The notes below the pieces were generated by a model. The model had not been told where the DNA came from. It saw only the letters and a list, made by a program, of their open reading frames with translations, and ran no database searches. DNA of 64,000 nt from Caenorhabditis elegans (lineage: Eukaryota > Nematoda > Chromadorea > Rhabditida > Rhabditidae), in the NCBI RefSeq assembly GCF_000002985.6, contig NC_003283.11, forward strand, positions 6,572,001 to 6,636,000, read 5' to 3'. The position numbers were made by a program, and so were the translations under genes. Shown here piece after piece: positions 22,226-35,466 of the stretch; within the stretch, counting starts at the first letter, position 1, and every line of letters starts with the position of its first letter.

Positions 22226-25200
22226 ATGGACGAATCGCCGATATTCGACAACGAGAACAAGCGCTCAGCTGGAAATGTAAGTTGAATTTTCTCAAAATTT
22301 TAATTAAATCAATGACAATATAAATTATTTCAGAAGCGCCAGCAAACCGAGTCGCCATTTTCCGCCGCTACGCCTAAATCACGACTAGGAAGAGAACCGA
22401 AACGCATTTTTGGAACTTCGTCGGGCAATATGGCCGATAGCAACCTGGAGGAGACCTGCCTCGAGCATGATTCCCGCCCGTCTTCTGCTTCTTCTATCAC
22501 CCCTGCCGACAACACAAGTCTACTGGATTTGTCTACAGTAACAGCTTTGGCTACTGATGATGCATCCTTCGTGGGAACCAACGATGCTTCCATCACTCCG
22601 GGCAGCAATGTTGATGTGAATTTAGAACAATCTGAGCTCTACGACACCTCAAATTGCACGAGCAACCTGAGCATGGTTCAAGAAAGCGACGAGACGGACG
22701 CCGATGCCACACTGTCCAATGATTTCGATAATCAATTGGCACTTGACGGAGAGACTACGCCTACTGCTTCTCGTACTCCAATGAGCCAGATTCTGAGCCG
22801 AGAATGTACTCCAACAGTATCTAATCCACAGCTTCTCACGGAAATCGCCAAAGGAGTAGATCAGCCTACAAAGCCAGTCCGAGATGTCCCCCAGTCCCCA
22901 GTGCTTCCTGTCAAAGGTCACATTGACTTCTCACTGTAAGAAATTGTCGTATTTATAGCTTAAAACAAAATAATTTCAGACACGAGTTTGAAATGTTGGA
23001 GCAGAATTCCGAGCATGAGGAGTCAATCAAACTTCTTCAGTCGCAGATCGAGCTTCTCCGTCAAAGTCACAGTCAACAGCTCAGTGAGATTCAAGAAGCT
23101 CGAATTTTTGAGGAAAAGATGCTGACTCAGCAAGTAGATTCTGCAATGAAAAAGGCAAAATCTGACCGCGAAGCCGCTAAGGCACGAGAACAAGTTCTCG
23201 AGAAACAAGTTCAGGAGTTACGCTTGAAGCTGGAAGAGCCTGACGAAGAGAAGAATCAGTTGGTACACAATCTTGCTGCTCTGAACGCTCAAATCGAGGA
23301 GTTGACCCAGAAGGCTTTGAAAGTAGATTCGATGCAACAAGGAGCGACTGCTTCGGAAGATCGGATTCGGGAGTTAATTGGAGGCCATCAAGAAGCAATC
23401 AAACAGCTTGAGAATACCAAACAAATGAACGAAAGTCTTCAGCGCGATCTAGTAGAGAAAGAAGCGAGATTCAGTGAAGAGGTTTTTATAGAATTTATTG
23501 CCGAAGTAAATTTAATTAATTATTTTTAAGATGGAAAGGATTCGCACCGAATCACAAACAACAAGTGAATCGCTGAAGTATGAGCACGAACTTGTTCGCA
23601 AGATGATGATTGAGGATATGGAGAAACTGGAGGCAGAAGTACTCGCCCTCAAATCCCAACAAGCAAACTTGGAGATCCAAGAATTTCACGACAAGATCAA
23701 ACAACTTGAATTGGAGGTGCAACTGTCGTCTGAGAACAAAGAAAAACTTCAAGCAGAGTTAATGGTGGTACAAGAAAAAGCTTCCGAAAACATCAAGAAT
23801 GCCGAGGAAAAAGTGAACGGCCTTGAAGCAGAGGTTGGCTTAATTGAATAATCACAAATCAATATATATATTTTTATTTTTCAGGTCGAAAAGCTGCGAT
23901 TTGAAGCCACCAATAATTCTCGTGTTGTGGAGCTCGAGCAACAACTCGAAGAGTTCAGATCGCTCATGATTAAAGAGATTTCTGATTTGGAGAACCAGTT
24001 AGAAGCTGCAAAACTTGAGTCAGGATCCACGAGTGAGCCCAATGCACAGTTGGAGGCATCGCAAGCTACAATCCAGGAATTGACTTCTGAGATGAAGATG
24101 CAGTTGGAAGAAGTGAAGAGACAGTCTGATGAAAACAATTCGTTGAATGTACATCTGACATCTTCAAACGAAAAAATTGCGGAACTAACGTCTTCATTGG
24201 AGATGGTGGCTGCTCAACTCTTATCTTCACAACAAGAAACTGATGTTGCCGTCACTAAGGTGGAAAATCTGGAGTTGAAGATGGAAGAGGCTCATCGAAT
24301 GTATTTATTGGATATTGAACTGTCAAGAGTAAAGATTGACGAACTTCAGTCTTCTATTGAGGTGCTTTCAAAGCTTGAACGTGAGGTTCAGTCATCCAAT
24401 TTGCAAAACGAAGAGTTGAAACTTTCTCTGAGGAATTTTGAAGAACTTCAAGCCGATCTTGCCATGTCGAAAGCAAAGAATGAAGAACTCGAACAGCAAA
24501 TTGAAGATTCTAGTCGGGAGTTTTCTGTCATCACTGAAGCAAGTAAGGAAATGAAGTTGAAATGGGATTCGTCTGAAGCTCAGATGTCTGAAATGATAGC
24601 TTCTTTGGCCGCCTTCCAAGAAGAAATGCAATCAACTCAAGCTGATGCTGTCGCTTCTGAAGATAAAGTCAAACAGGTGGAATCTTTGTTGGAGAATTTG
24701 AAGGAACCTTTGGAGGAATTAAACAATCTTCGTGCCAATTTGAAGGATTCCAACGATAAGATTTTGGATCTTCAATCTCAACTCGAATTGGCTCAGCAAT
24801 CTTCGGATCTCGCTGATCGTCTTCAGGAGGACTTGAGAACTTCAGATGCCAGGGTCCAAGAATTGAATATTCAAGTGTCTGAACTCGAACAGCAAATTGA
24901 AGTTTCTAGTCGGGAGTTTTCTGTCATCACTGAAGCGAATAAGGAAATGCAGTTGAAGTTGGATTCGTCTGAAGCACAGATTTCTGAAATGACAGCTTCA
25001 TTGACCGCCTTCCAAGAAGAAATGCAATCAACTCGGGCTGATGCTGTCGCTTCTGAAGATAAAGTCAAAGAGTTGGAATCTTTGTTGGAGAATTTGAAGG
25101 AACCTTTGGAGGAATTAAACAATCTTCGTGCCAATTTGAAGGATTCCAACGGTAAGGTTTTGGAGCTTCAATCTCAACTCGACTTGGCTCAGCAGTTTTC

Positions 25201-27002
25201 GGATCTCACTGATCGTCTTCAGGAAGACTTGAGAACTTCAGATGCCAGGGTTCAAGAGTTAAACGTGCAAGTCTCTGATCTTCAAAGCGAGCTTGAAACT
25301 GCTCGCCAGGACACCAATGCTGTTCAAGTCGTTATGGAAGCTCTTAAATCAGAACAAGGTGAATCGTATGAAGCTCTTCGTGCTGAACTTGACGCTGCTG
25401 TTCAAGAAAAAGGCAGATCTTCTGATCTCGTAACTTCGTTGGAAGGTAAAATTCAGGAGTTAGAAACTGCTATCGAGAGTAGTACAGCTGAAAACGTTCA
25501 AAAAAGCAAAACCATCCAAGACTTCACCGACAAAGTGTCACTACTTGAATCGCAAATCTGTGAGCTGAAAAGTCAAAATGAGCAGATGGAAATTGATACT
25601 AACTTGAATATGGATCAGTTATCCGAAATGTCTTCTCAGTTGGAATCTGCAAACGCCGAGCTCATTGAACTGACGAGGACTTCCGCTGAGACTATTGATA
25701 AGCTTCGTGGAGAAGTAGAAAAGTCTACAAAGGCAATGATGGATCAAGAAGAACATCTTGCGGAACTAGTGGCCAAGATTGAAAGCCGAGATGTTGAGGT
25801 TTGACGAAATTTCTCTTTTATATTTATAAAATTGTATTTTTTCAGAACGCGGATCAAGCTGCAAAGCACAAGGAAGAACAAGAACGCCTCCAATCCGTAA
25901 TTGATACTCTTCGGACATCACAGAGTACAATCGAAGAATCTCAAGCCAAGTCAGAGGAGTTGAATTCACGCATTAAAGAGCTTCAAGCATCAATTGAGTT
26001 TGCACAAAAGGCCCTAGCTGACACCGAAAACGCAAAGCAGGAGAAAGTCGAAGAACTCGAAAAAGTTCAGGAGCAGATGCTAAACCTCGTGCAAGCTTTC
26101 GAAGTGGAGGTTAGTTTAACGGACATTTTTTTAATTCCAAATTTATTGATAAATTTTACAGAAAGCATCGATCCGATTGGAGTGGAACTCGTCTTTGAGC
26201 AATGCAAACGAAAAACTCGAGGCTGCAGAGGAAGCACTCTCTCAGAAAGAGAACACGATTGTTACTCTGGAGTCGCGGATCGAAACAATCTCACAGCAGT
26301 TTGAGGCTCGCCTGGAAGAAGCAAATGTCTGGAAGTCGCAGGCAATGCAACTCGGCACTCTCACTCAATCGCTTTCGCAAATGCAACGACAGCTTGGAGA
26401 AATGCATGAGAAGATGGAAGCATCTGACCGTCGTGTCATTGAAGTCGAAGAACAAGCTCAACACGACATCACTTTGATTCAAGTTGAAAATAAAGAACAG
26501 TCGGAAGCACTGGAACAAGCACATTCTCGTATTCTGGAACTTGAGGAAAAGTTGGTGAGGGCTGAAATCGAAATCCAGCGATTGGAGAAAGTTTGTGATG
26601 CATTTGATGATGACGAGCGGGAGTATAAGGACAAGATCATGACACTTCAGTCCGAGATCAAGCAGCTGAAGGGTGTAAAGACGCCGCCACGAGTAATGGG
26701 ACTGATCGAGCAAGCAAGACTTGGGTGAGTTGAACATGTATTAAAATTGACAAGTTGAGCGTTTTATTTTCAGTGTGAAACAACTGAGCCGCGAAAGCTC
26801 ACTTGTCGAACCGCAAAACTCTGCTCATGAGGATGCCTTCGAAGATGCGCAGAACTCCTTCCAAGATCGTCTTCAAACCATGTCGAATACTACTGCCCGG
26901 CAGATAGATGCTTCAAATCATCATCCGGAGGATCACGTTTTGGAGAAGTCGGCTCGCGAAACTCCATCGAAGAAGAATCGATCAAACTGCCAACACCAAT
27001 AG
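22226..27002 (+). CDS. hcp-1: HCP-1, CENP-F-like holocentric kinetochore protein
   Basis: Eight exons: 22226-22276, 22334-22935, 22980-23481, 23531-23833, 23885-25798, 25846-26109, 26162-26724 and 26774-27002; in phase, 1475 residues, the length I recall for HCP-1. The first 230 residues are Ser/Thr-rich and disordered, with several S/T-P sites. Most of the rest is a long coiled coil rich in E, L, K and Q. Residues 687-818 and 819-950 are near-identical 132-residue repeats, a known hallmark. HCP-1 acts with HCP-2 at the outer kinetochore of holocentric chromosomes, downstream of BUB-1, and brings in the CLASP protein CLS-2 to control microtubules in mitosis and meiosis. HCP-2 is the main alternative identity, but length and repeats favour HCP-1. 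Confidence 0.9.
24485..25276 (+). repeat. Tandem 396 bp coding duplication in hcp-1
   Basis: Units 24485-24880 and 24881-25276, each opening with GAACTCGAACAGCAAATTGA, differ at only scattered bases. The unit is exactly 132 codons, so the frame and coiled-coil register are kept. Confidence 0.88.
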
Positions 27003-27119
27003 GCTATAAGATTCTCTCACCCCACTAGATCTCTCACCGTCCCCCACTAACATATGTGCCATGAATACCCGTTCTGAACCCATATTTACTTGTCAAATAT
27101 TATTTGCTTTTAGGGTCAG

Positions 27120-27125
27120 AATAAA
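27120..27125 (+). terminator. Poly(A) signal of hcp-1
   Basis: AATAAA 118 bp after the stop codon, in the short interval between the convergent hcp-1 and DUF4139 genes. Confidence 0.55.
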
Positions 27126-27254
27126 CGGGTTTTTAAATTTATCAACGATTTTTAGTCTCATTAAAATACAATCAAAGAAGATCCTGAATAAAGGTGACGT
27201 CATTTATAGTGAAAAAGTGATATATTACAGCTCAGAAATTTCACAGGATTATTA

Positions 27255-30200
27255 TCATTGCAAATTTTCGCGAAGTTCGATGTTCTCTCCTTTCGCATGT
27301 TCAACAATCCATTTAATCAATAGATCCTTCGAACTGATAGCGTCTAATTTGATAGTCCACTCCAAGTTGTTATCTTTGTTCAGAATAATTCCAACATTTG
27401 GTTCAGCGTTTTCTGAATTAATTTGATCAGTTTGATCAGAGGTAATGCCAACTGGAGATGTCAGTTTCACACGTATCTTCTCATCTGTGCTACGTGGTAC
27501 ATGATGCTTGATTGTTAACAGTACAGGCGGTCCACTTCTTGTATTCTTTACACTAATCGTCTGCTCGGTGGCATGAGTTGAATGTTTTGTGATGTAACCG
27601 CCTTCTTCATGGAACTTTTTGGCTGGCTTATATTCGATACGAATGGCCGTGTCCACGCCTAGAGAACAGGTGAATCGTTCACCTGGTGACACATCTTTCA
27701 TGTGACTCTGAAACATGAATTGCAATAAATTCTCCGAAAAGTATGTATTGTAAGTTTGAAATTTTCTGAAACGCGAACTTAAAGGCACACGGATTTAATT
27801 GGATGGGTCTCGCCGCGAGGAAGTTTATGGTACCCCTTTCTTGGTTTTTTTTTGTGCTCATTTTTCGAGATTTCGAGTGCAAATATCTTCGATTTTGTGG
27901 AGATTTTTATATTTTCAAATTAACTCTCAGTTTTCACTTATCCTAATTTGGAAGTTAGTCAAAAAAAATTTCACGATTTTTATATTTTAAATATGCTTTT
28001 GCAACACTCGGAATTTCGCGAAAAGATGCAAGCGATTTTTTCCGGCAAATCGGCAAATCAGTAAATTGCCGGAATATGTATGTGTATGTATGTATGTGTG
28101 TGAAAAAACTATGAATGTTCCTACATCTATTTTGAAAAGTAAACAAATTCTAGGAAGATATGTAGAAACAACGGAAAAAAAATTCAAAAAGACACAGTTT
28201 TAAGTGTTTCCTTCTTATAATAAATCCCTCTAAACATTTCTGGCAAATCTGAAATCCGGCAAACGGCAAATCGGCAATTTGCCGAAATGAAAATTTCCGG
28301 CAAATCTGCAAACCGGCAAATTGTCGGAATTGAAAATTTCCGGCAAATCAGTAAATCGGCAATTGGCCGATTTGCCGAATTTGTCGACAAATTAATTTGC
28401 CGAACGGCAATTGCCGCCCACTCCTGAAATGAGCACTTTTGGAAAGCATCTGTTTAACGGGATCCTACACTATTATATTTTTGAGAGAAAACTATGAAAA
28501 TTTGATACAATCGTTCACCTTTGCAACAAAAGCATTGTTCAAAAAGATTGAAGTTTCACCACTCAAAAGTGGCAGTACAGAAGTATTGACTGCTGAAGCT
28601 GTCAACAACGCTGATGCATTTTTGGATGGAACACTTTGATGTAAAAGTGATGGTATCAGTTCAATAGTGCCGATAGTCACTTTATGATCGTCTACACCGT
28701 TTAAAATAGTCGCTTTCCGTGCGATTCTAAACTCTGTACTCAAAGTGTTCTTTGTGACTTCCATTGGAGGTGGAGCCATTGTTTGAAGTACTTCTTCTAC
28801 ACCATCATCAATCTCGTTGGAATAATTGGACAACATACGAGGCCCACCTCTTCTATTCATTATTCTCAGGCCACGTTGTCGCCTCATCTTTAGTGCAGGT
28901 CTGTAGAAGTGAGCATCGAGAACACCTAGTTCAGGAATCTGTCCTCCGAGACTAGGTTGAGCAGTCGACAAAACAGCTGGAAATTCGTTCCAGTCTTCTC
29001 CACAATGGTTATAGATCTTTCCGAAATATGTAATAGCCATTGTTGGTTTCTCAGTATCCACGCGAATATCATAAGACGGCTGCCACCCAGCTTGAAAAAC
29101 CTGATAAGTTATATCCAATTCAACGTCGCCATCTTCGAAAGCTTCAAGTGTAATGAAGACCGTGCTGAAAATTAGACTTCCTGAGTTTCAACAAACATTT
29201 TGATACTGTCACGTCCTAAAAAATTTTTCTGGTAAGTTGTAGGCACTAAACAAAGTAGAAATATAAATATTTCAGCGTTTTTCAAACTGTCCTATTGAAC
29301 GTTTTGATACATAAAGTTATATTTAAACTTACTGAGACATATTGGAAATTCCGCTATTCACTAAGCGATTTAACTCATTTCCAATCTTACTCGCCATTTC
29401 AATTGTTTTGAGGATCTCATGCTCTTTCTCCCGCAACTGTTCATTCAATTTATTCATTTCAGTTTCTTGAAAATCTAACAATTTCTGAAGTCCTGTCAGC
29501 AGGTTCTCATCAATAACAACACTTCCGGATTCTCTTTTAGGATTCATTATTCCTTTTCCAATTCTTCCTACTGTCCGTTCTAATCCACCTATTTTCTTTT
29601 TCAATATATCTCTCTGATCCTCTTGATTATTACGTATTGCATTGTATTTGTCAAGCTCACTTCGCAACTCGGCAATCTAAAATACATAAGTAGCTTCAAA
29701 AATCTATGTAACAGGGATTTTTTTTTACTTACCTTCGGGGAGTCAGTTTCTGAGTTTAAAGAAGGGAGTTTTTTAGCGTTCACATCACAAACTGTTGCTT
29801 TCCCACGACCTTCAACTCTAATAGAATCACTTTGGAAAAATACAGAGAAGTTCTGAAAATTTGGAGTTTTAAATAAACATTTCATTAGTTTATATATTGT
29901 AGGAATTCAATGTTAACTTACAAAATAAGTTACTAACAGTTGTAAGTTTCAATGAAGTTGCAAAGATGCTGCTGAGCTCTAACTTTCTTGGCAACATTTG
30001 AAAACTCCCCGACAATGGCTAATGGTCTTAAACGCGAAGAATTTTTAGGTACGGTACGCCGTGAAAATATTTTGATAGCGATTTTAAAGATTTGAAAATA
30101 ATAATTAAAAAAAAAATAATTATAGAAATCCCATAATATAACTCAATCTATTTTATGAACTTTTAGATTTTTATTGCAAAACTATTATTAGTTCTCCGCG

Positions 30201-30604
30201 TAACCATTTTGATACACCAAAAAGTCAAAATTTTTGCAAATTACCAGCATTTCAAAAGGTTTCAAAAACAATTTCAAAATAATGTTTAAATGTTCTTTTT
30301 AATATTTATTTTATTTGGCTCATTTTTACTATAATTTTTTATATACAACTTTTTCAGAAAGATAATCTACACAAAATGAGTTTTATATTAGTCTTTGTAT
30401 GTAAATTATTCAAAAGTTGAGATTTAAAGTGTTGGAATTTCAATAAAATGATTTTCAAAAAAAGAAACTCACTTTTAAACAAATCTCACTAACTCCCGCT
30501 TTCAAATTAACTGGTACCCGTCGTTTCACTTCAGCTCGGTCACTGAGAATTGTAATTCCACTGATTTCCTGATTTCGAATGTCAAGTTCGTAAATTGATG
30601 CCAT
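27255..30604 (-). CDS. DUF4140/DUF4139 protein, downstream paralogue
   Basis: Five exons: 30473-30604, 29733-29852, 29333-29676, 28519-29164 and 27255-27707; 564 residues in phase. The N-terminal third (DUF4140) is followed by a coiled coil (about residues 85-195) and a beta-rich DUF4139 domain containing YQVFQAGWQPSYDIRVDTE, typical of the F37C4.5-type worm family. These proteins are soluble and of unknown biochemical role. The next gene upstream (30776-33373) is a paralogue on the same strand, only 171 bp away. Intron 4 (about 810 bp) is filled by a CGGCAAATTGCCG-type repeat. The sequence before the ATG ends in TAG but is a weak acceptor. Confidence 0.83.
28025..28425. repeat. Degenerate CGGCAAAT repeat in DUF4139 intron
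   Basis: Many copies of TTTGCCG, CGGCAAAT and CCGGAAATTTTCA in both orientations, so parts can fold on themselves. This is a common worm intronic repeat type; no coding content. Confidence 0.65.
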
Positions 30605-30775
30605 CTATAAGCGTAGATTATTCGATGGGCATATTATAACTAGAGGTGAAGAAAGTGCAAAAAAAACATTAAAAAAATGAAAACCGATAAAACGGAAATG
30701 GGAAAATTGTAAAACAAAAATTTCTGTAAAAGATAGACGACTTCATTTAAGTATCAATTCACTGTTGGATGTACT

Positions 30776-33373
30776 TTAGAAATTCTCTTGATATTGAACA
30801 GTTTCATCTTTTGGATGCTCCACCACATATTTGATGATCAGATCCTTTGAGCTGCTCGGAGCCAGCTTTATAGTCCACTCCAAGTGATTGCTGGAATTGA
30901 ACTTTGCCCCTTCCACAGGCTCAGAATTCTCGGCTTCAGTGCCAGCCTTCTCCGCATCATATGGCGTAGCTGCTGGTGAAACTAGCTTCACACGGATCTT
31001 CTCGTCAGTGCTACGTGGAATCGCATGCTTCACGGTTAGGAGCACCGGCTGCTCATTTCTCGTATTTTTGATGGAGATTGTTTGCTCCGTGACATTTGCA
31101 GAGTGCTTGGTGATGTAACCTCCTTCCTCATGGTACTTCTTTGCCGGCTTGTACTCCACACGAATTGCCGTGTCAACTCCCAAAGAGCAAGTGAGTCTTT
31201 CACCTGGTGACACGTTTTTCAGGTGACTCTAAAAGTTGGATTTTATTAAAATATACTCAAACTGATTCAATGAGACTAAATATTTTCATATATCATTCAT
31301 TATACAATGTTTTAGAGGTTTAATGACTTCTAGTTGAGTTTTGACAAATTTCCAAGTTTTGAAATTTTCTTTTTTTTTGTTGAAAGATTCAGATCATTCT
31401 TGTATGTTCAGAGTGAAACAAGATTGAATCGATAGAAGAATTCTTACTATTAAAATTTGGTTATTTCAGCAACTTAATTTGTTTTAAATCAATTTTCTCA
31501 ACAAAAAAATCTTACTGTTGCGACAAATGCATTATTCAGATAGACAGATGAAAATCCAGCCAGGAGTGCAAGTTGAGAAGTATTAACAGCAGAAGCCGTG
31601 AGAAAAGCTGCAGCATTCTTACTTGGAACGGATTCATGAACAAGTTTTGGTGTAAGAGTCACAACTCCAATAGTAACTTTGTGTTCATCAGTACCGTGTG
31701 GAATTGTTGCTTCTCTGAGAATTTTAAATTCTGTGCTCAACGTGTTTTGGGTGATTTCTGAAGCAACAGCGACAGCCATTGGTGGAGCCAAAGTCACTTC
31801 ATCTGAAAATCCGAGTGTTTCGGCTCGACGGTTCTGCGGTCCCCGCGCCCCAAATAATGAGGCTGATGCATTCATCGATCTTGTTTGATAATGTTGAACT
31901 TCAGGACGACGGAAGGTTGCTTCGAGAGTTCCAAGATCTGGAATTCTGCCAGCAAGACATGGCTGAGCAGTTGACAAAACAAGTGGTGCAGAAGTCCAAT
32001 CTTCCTTTGTGAATTGACGGATTTTTCCAAAGTATGTAATGCTCATGGATGGTTTCTCTGTGTCAACTCGGATATCGTATGATGGATGCCACGAAGCATC
32101 TAACACTTGATAGACTACATTCAGCTCAGCTTCCAGGTCTTCTGTGCATTCCAAAGTAATTGTGGCAGTGCTAAAATTAAGTTATCAATTTGTTGGGAAG
32201 ATAGGCAAACAGTGATCTTAAATACTACAGCTTAACAATGTCAAACAATAAGACTCAAAAAATAAATTGTTTCTAGAAATAGATGGAAAATCATATGGAA
32301 CTTTTCTTTATAATATTTCGAATTTTTATTAGGGTTGGATGCTTTTTTGCATATCTTCAAATCTATCTGTAATCCCATTTGTATTTGAAAATAAATAGTG
32401 CATAGAAAGCAAAGCATAGCTCATTGTGCGCCTCAAATTTTTATGGGTTTTTTGATAGTTTTTCAAATTTTTTAAATGATTCAAAATTTGGTATGTTGCC
32501 AAAAGTTTGAGTTAAGATTAAGAAAGATTTGAAAAGACATATAAAGTTGTTTTTGCCCCATTTTTAGTATATTTTGGTAAATTCCCCGACTGGCACAATT
32601 CCACCTTAAACTTTTCAAAAACTCACTGAGAGAACGCTTCTTCATTCAAATTGTGCATTAGAGCTCGTAACTCGTTTTCCAGTTTCGAAACTTTTTCCTG
32701 TTGCTCACGGTGTCCAGCTTCAACTGATCGTAGTTCTAGAAAAAAAAATTAAGTTTTTTAAAATCTCAAATTTATCGTTTAAACTCACTTTCTCTGTATA
32801 ATTCGGAGTTGCTCCCATAGAATTGGAAGAAATTTGTAAGACTTTCCAAAGTTCCTTCATTTAAAGAAGCAACACCATCTTTTGGTGGATTCACGAGACC
32901 CCCACCAACTTGTTCGAAAACTTTGTCCAAATTGTCAACGCATTTTTGGACAACCGTTCCGCGATCTGTGATTTTTTGGAGGCGATTTTTCTCCTCTAGA
33001 ATGGCAGCTTTGAGATTGGTGATCTTAAAAAAAAGAATATATTTTCGAATTTTAATTATCTTGCCAACCTTTGGAGGATCAGCTTCAGTTGGCAAACGAG
33101 AAACATTCTTAATAACTACATCATGAATGATTGCATTTCCTCTTCCTTCAACTCTAATTGATCCTTGAGCCATTGTTTTGCAGAGGTTCTAAATTCAAAA
33201 CTACTTGAAAAACTTGTTCATATTCTACAAACCTTGAGAACAACTTCATTGACACCAGATTTCAATGAAACTTTGACAAGACGACGGATTTCAGCTCTAT
33301 CAGTGAATACTTTCACCTCGGCAATTTTAAGATCACGAGTCTCGAACTCGTGGACAGATGGGTTGGTGGTCAT
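30776..33373 (-). CDS. DUF4140/DUF4139 protein, upstream paralogue
   Basis: Six exons: 33233-33373, 33069-33188, 32789-33023, 32627-32735, 31516-32170 and 30776-31228; 570 residues. Same architecture as its neighbour: N-terminal DUF4140, central coiled coil, then DUF4139 with YQVLDASWHPSYDIRVDTE and a C-terminal beta domain. The coiled-coil region is split by an extra intron compared with the downstream copy. A TTTTCAG acceptor lies 2 bases before the ATG, so the mRNA is probably trans-spliced to SL1. The 3' UTR has AATGAA, a variant poly(A) signal, about 30 bp after the stop, followed by the start of the second copy, which fits a two-gene operon. Molecular function is unknown. Confidence 0.85.
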
Positions 33374-35466
33374 TTCTGAAAATGACTCTTTTTAAGAGGT
33401 GTGTATTTTCAAATATTAGGAATTCTAAAATAACGAAAGTATATATCACGAATTGTTGTTAATCATTAATATCGCTGCATTTCTAAGAATATATAGATTT
33501 ACGGACGGTGATACAATCTTAATGTTTACTGTAGAAAATCTGGCTTGAAGTTAATTTATTCAACATATTGGTTTGGTATTTTTCTAACTGGTCGTACATT
33601 TCTACATTAAATGAACCAATGCATGAAATTTGAAGCTTGTAGCGATCACTATAGCTGAGATCGTGGCGAGACCTACACAGAAAAATAGTGTGCGCCTTTA
33701 AACTGAATTTTAAAATTTCAACGAATATACGATATACGCATGAGAGATTATAGCAGTAGTTGTCTAAAGACAAAGATATTTTTAAAAAACATCTGTATTT
33801 TGTAAATATTATTAATGTCATATTTGACGCGCAATATATCTCGTAGTGAAAACTACAGTAATTCTTTAAAGGACTACTGTAGCGCCTGTGTCGATTTACG
33901 GGATCATTTTGACTTATCATGTAGATATAATTTATCATATTAAGCAAAAATGAGAAAATAATACGAAGAAACGAAGAAAAATAGAGTATCGCTATTTATC
34001 ACTATTCGAGAATAAATACGTTTCAAAAGTCGAGCCCGTAAACCGACACCACAGCTACTGTAGTTATTTAAAGAGTTACTGTAGCCTTCGCTACGAGATA
34101 TTTTGCGCGTCAGATAGTCAGATAGCGCATTACGCATTTTCATAATTTTGTGTTGTAATAAATTCAGAAACATTATATAAACTGAAATAACACACTGAAA
34201 TTTCCAAAACTAAAAAACGTAAAGTTGAATATTCAAAACTTTTCGAAAAGAAACGCGACGAGATGACTAAATTTCATAACGTTGATATCAGTAAAACCTT
34301 CAAATCATTTCAAAGAGAGGAAACTCTCTATTTATACCAAAGAGACAGAAAATGTTTCGCAATGTGTTTGTGCTGACTCATTGGAGACTTAGATGCAGAA
34401 AGGAAAACGCGATAGGATAATTTTTTTTTTTTTTTTTTCACATAATAATTCACAAATTTTCGAAACGTTTTTTTTCTCCCAAAAATATGAAATACCAGTC
34501 AGAGGGTATGCAAAGTTTCTTGCTGGGTCAACAATTCAGAAATGTCAAGGTGAGTTGGGAATACAGAAAAAAAGAAATGATAAGATACTCTTCAGAAAAA
34601 TTGAGAAAAATAACATGATTGAGAACTATTAAACAGAACAGGGAAGTAAACTGGTCGATGAGAAAAGAAAACGTTAGCATAGTCAATTTGAAACAACATG
34701 CGGATATATCGAAACAAGTAGCATAACAAAAACAAAACAATGAAAATACCAACTAGTGACAAATAACTAAAGTGAATTGAGGTACAGATGTATGAGCTGG
34801 GATTATTGTGGAGGTTGATGTAGCTGATGGGTAACACCAGTTTTTGTACGAATGAAATACATCTTTTTCGATGCAGTCAGAGGAGTGTTTAAGTTGAAGG
34901 AGACTCTGAAAAGTTGAATATATTTAATTTAGGTTAATAATGGTATCAGCAGAAAGGATGTAATTTTATTTTAAAAAATCGAACATTTTGTTTTTCGATC
35001 TTTTGGAAAACATTTCATTTTTATGAATAATGTCATTTCTCTGATTTGAGAGATAAATCTATACATACTTTCCTCGTATTTTTTTTGAATAAAATTTTAT
35101 TTCCAAAAAAAAACAACCGAACAACTTTTTCTATTTTCTATGAGAAATACCGGAAAATCGAACATTTTATGGCGACACCTTTGATACAAGGATGTCGGTT
35201 GTTTGATTTCTCACTAAAATTAAAAACCAAAAATTGTTTAATTTTTGAAAAATCGAAAACTTTCAATTTTCTGATATTTCGAAATTTTTTTTTGATTTTT
35301 CAAAAAATAGCTCAAAATTCTTAATAATTTCACTGCTTTTTAGAAAATATTCATGTTTTATTATGCTTTCTCATCAACGTAAACATTGATTTAAAAAAAA
35401 TATTTTCTGAAACATTTTTTTTCGATATTTCAAAAATCGAATATTTTCTTTTTTTAATTGATCAGC
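33374..35466. other. Intergenic DNA with foldback element
   Basis: Contains the inverted-repeat element at 33824-34112, an 18-base T tract near 34422, and an exon-like segment on the minus strand (34803-34905, after a TTTTCAG acceptor) that I could not connect to a gene. Otherwise AT-rich with no supported frame. Confidence 0.45.
33824..34112. repeat. Foldback element with TACTGTAG-type arms
   Basis: 33824-33902 and 34035-34112 are about 79 bp inverted copies with GACGCGCAATATATCTCGTA at the outer end and CTACTGTAG words inside. The arms differ at roughly one base in six. This is a very common repeat type in C. elegans intergenic DNA. Confidence 0.75.

Noticed and set aside
22330-22921. Minus-strand frames of 90-92 residues
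   Set aside because: Antisense shadows of hcp-1 exon 2.
26291-26737. 148-residue minus frame inside hcp-1
   Set aside because: Antisense of a coiled-coil exon; rich in Leu and Phe because Glu and Lys codons are read in reverse.
27061-27426. 121-residue plus frame after hcp-1
   Set aside because: Overlaps the 3' UTR of hcp-1 and the last exon of the convergent DUF4139 gene.
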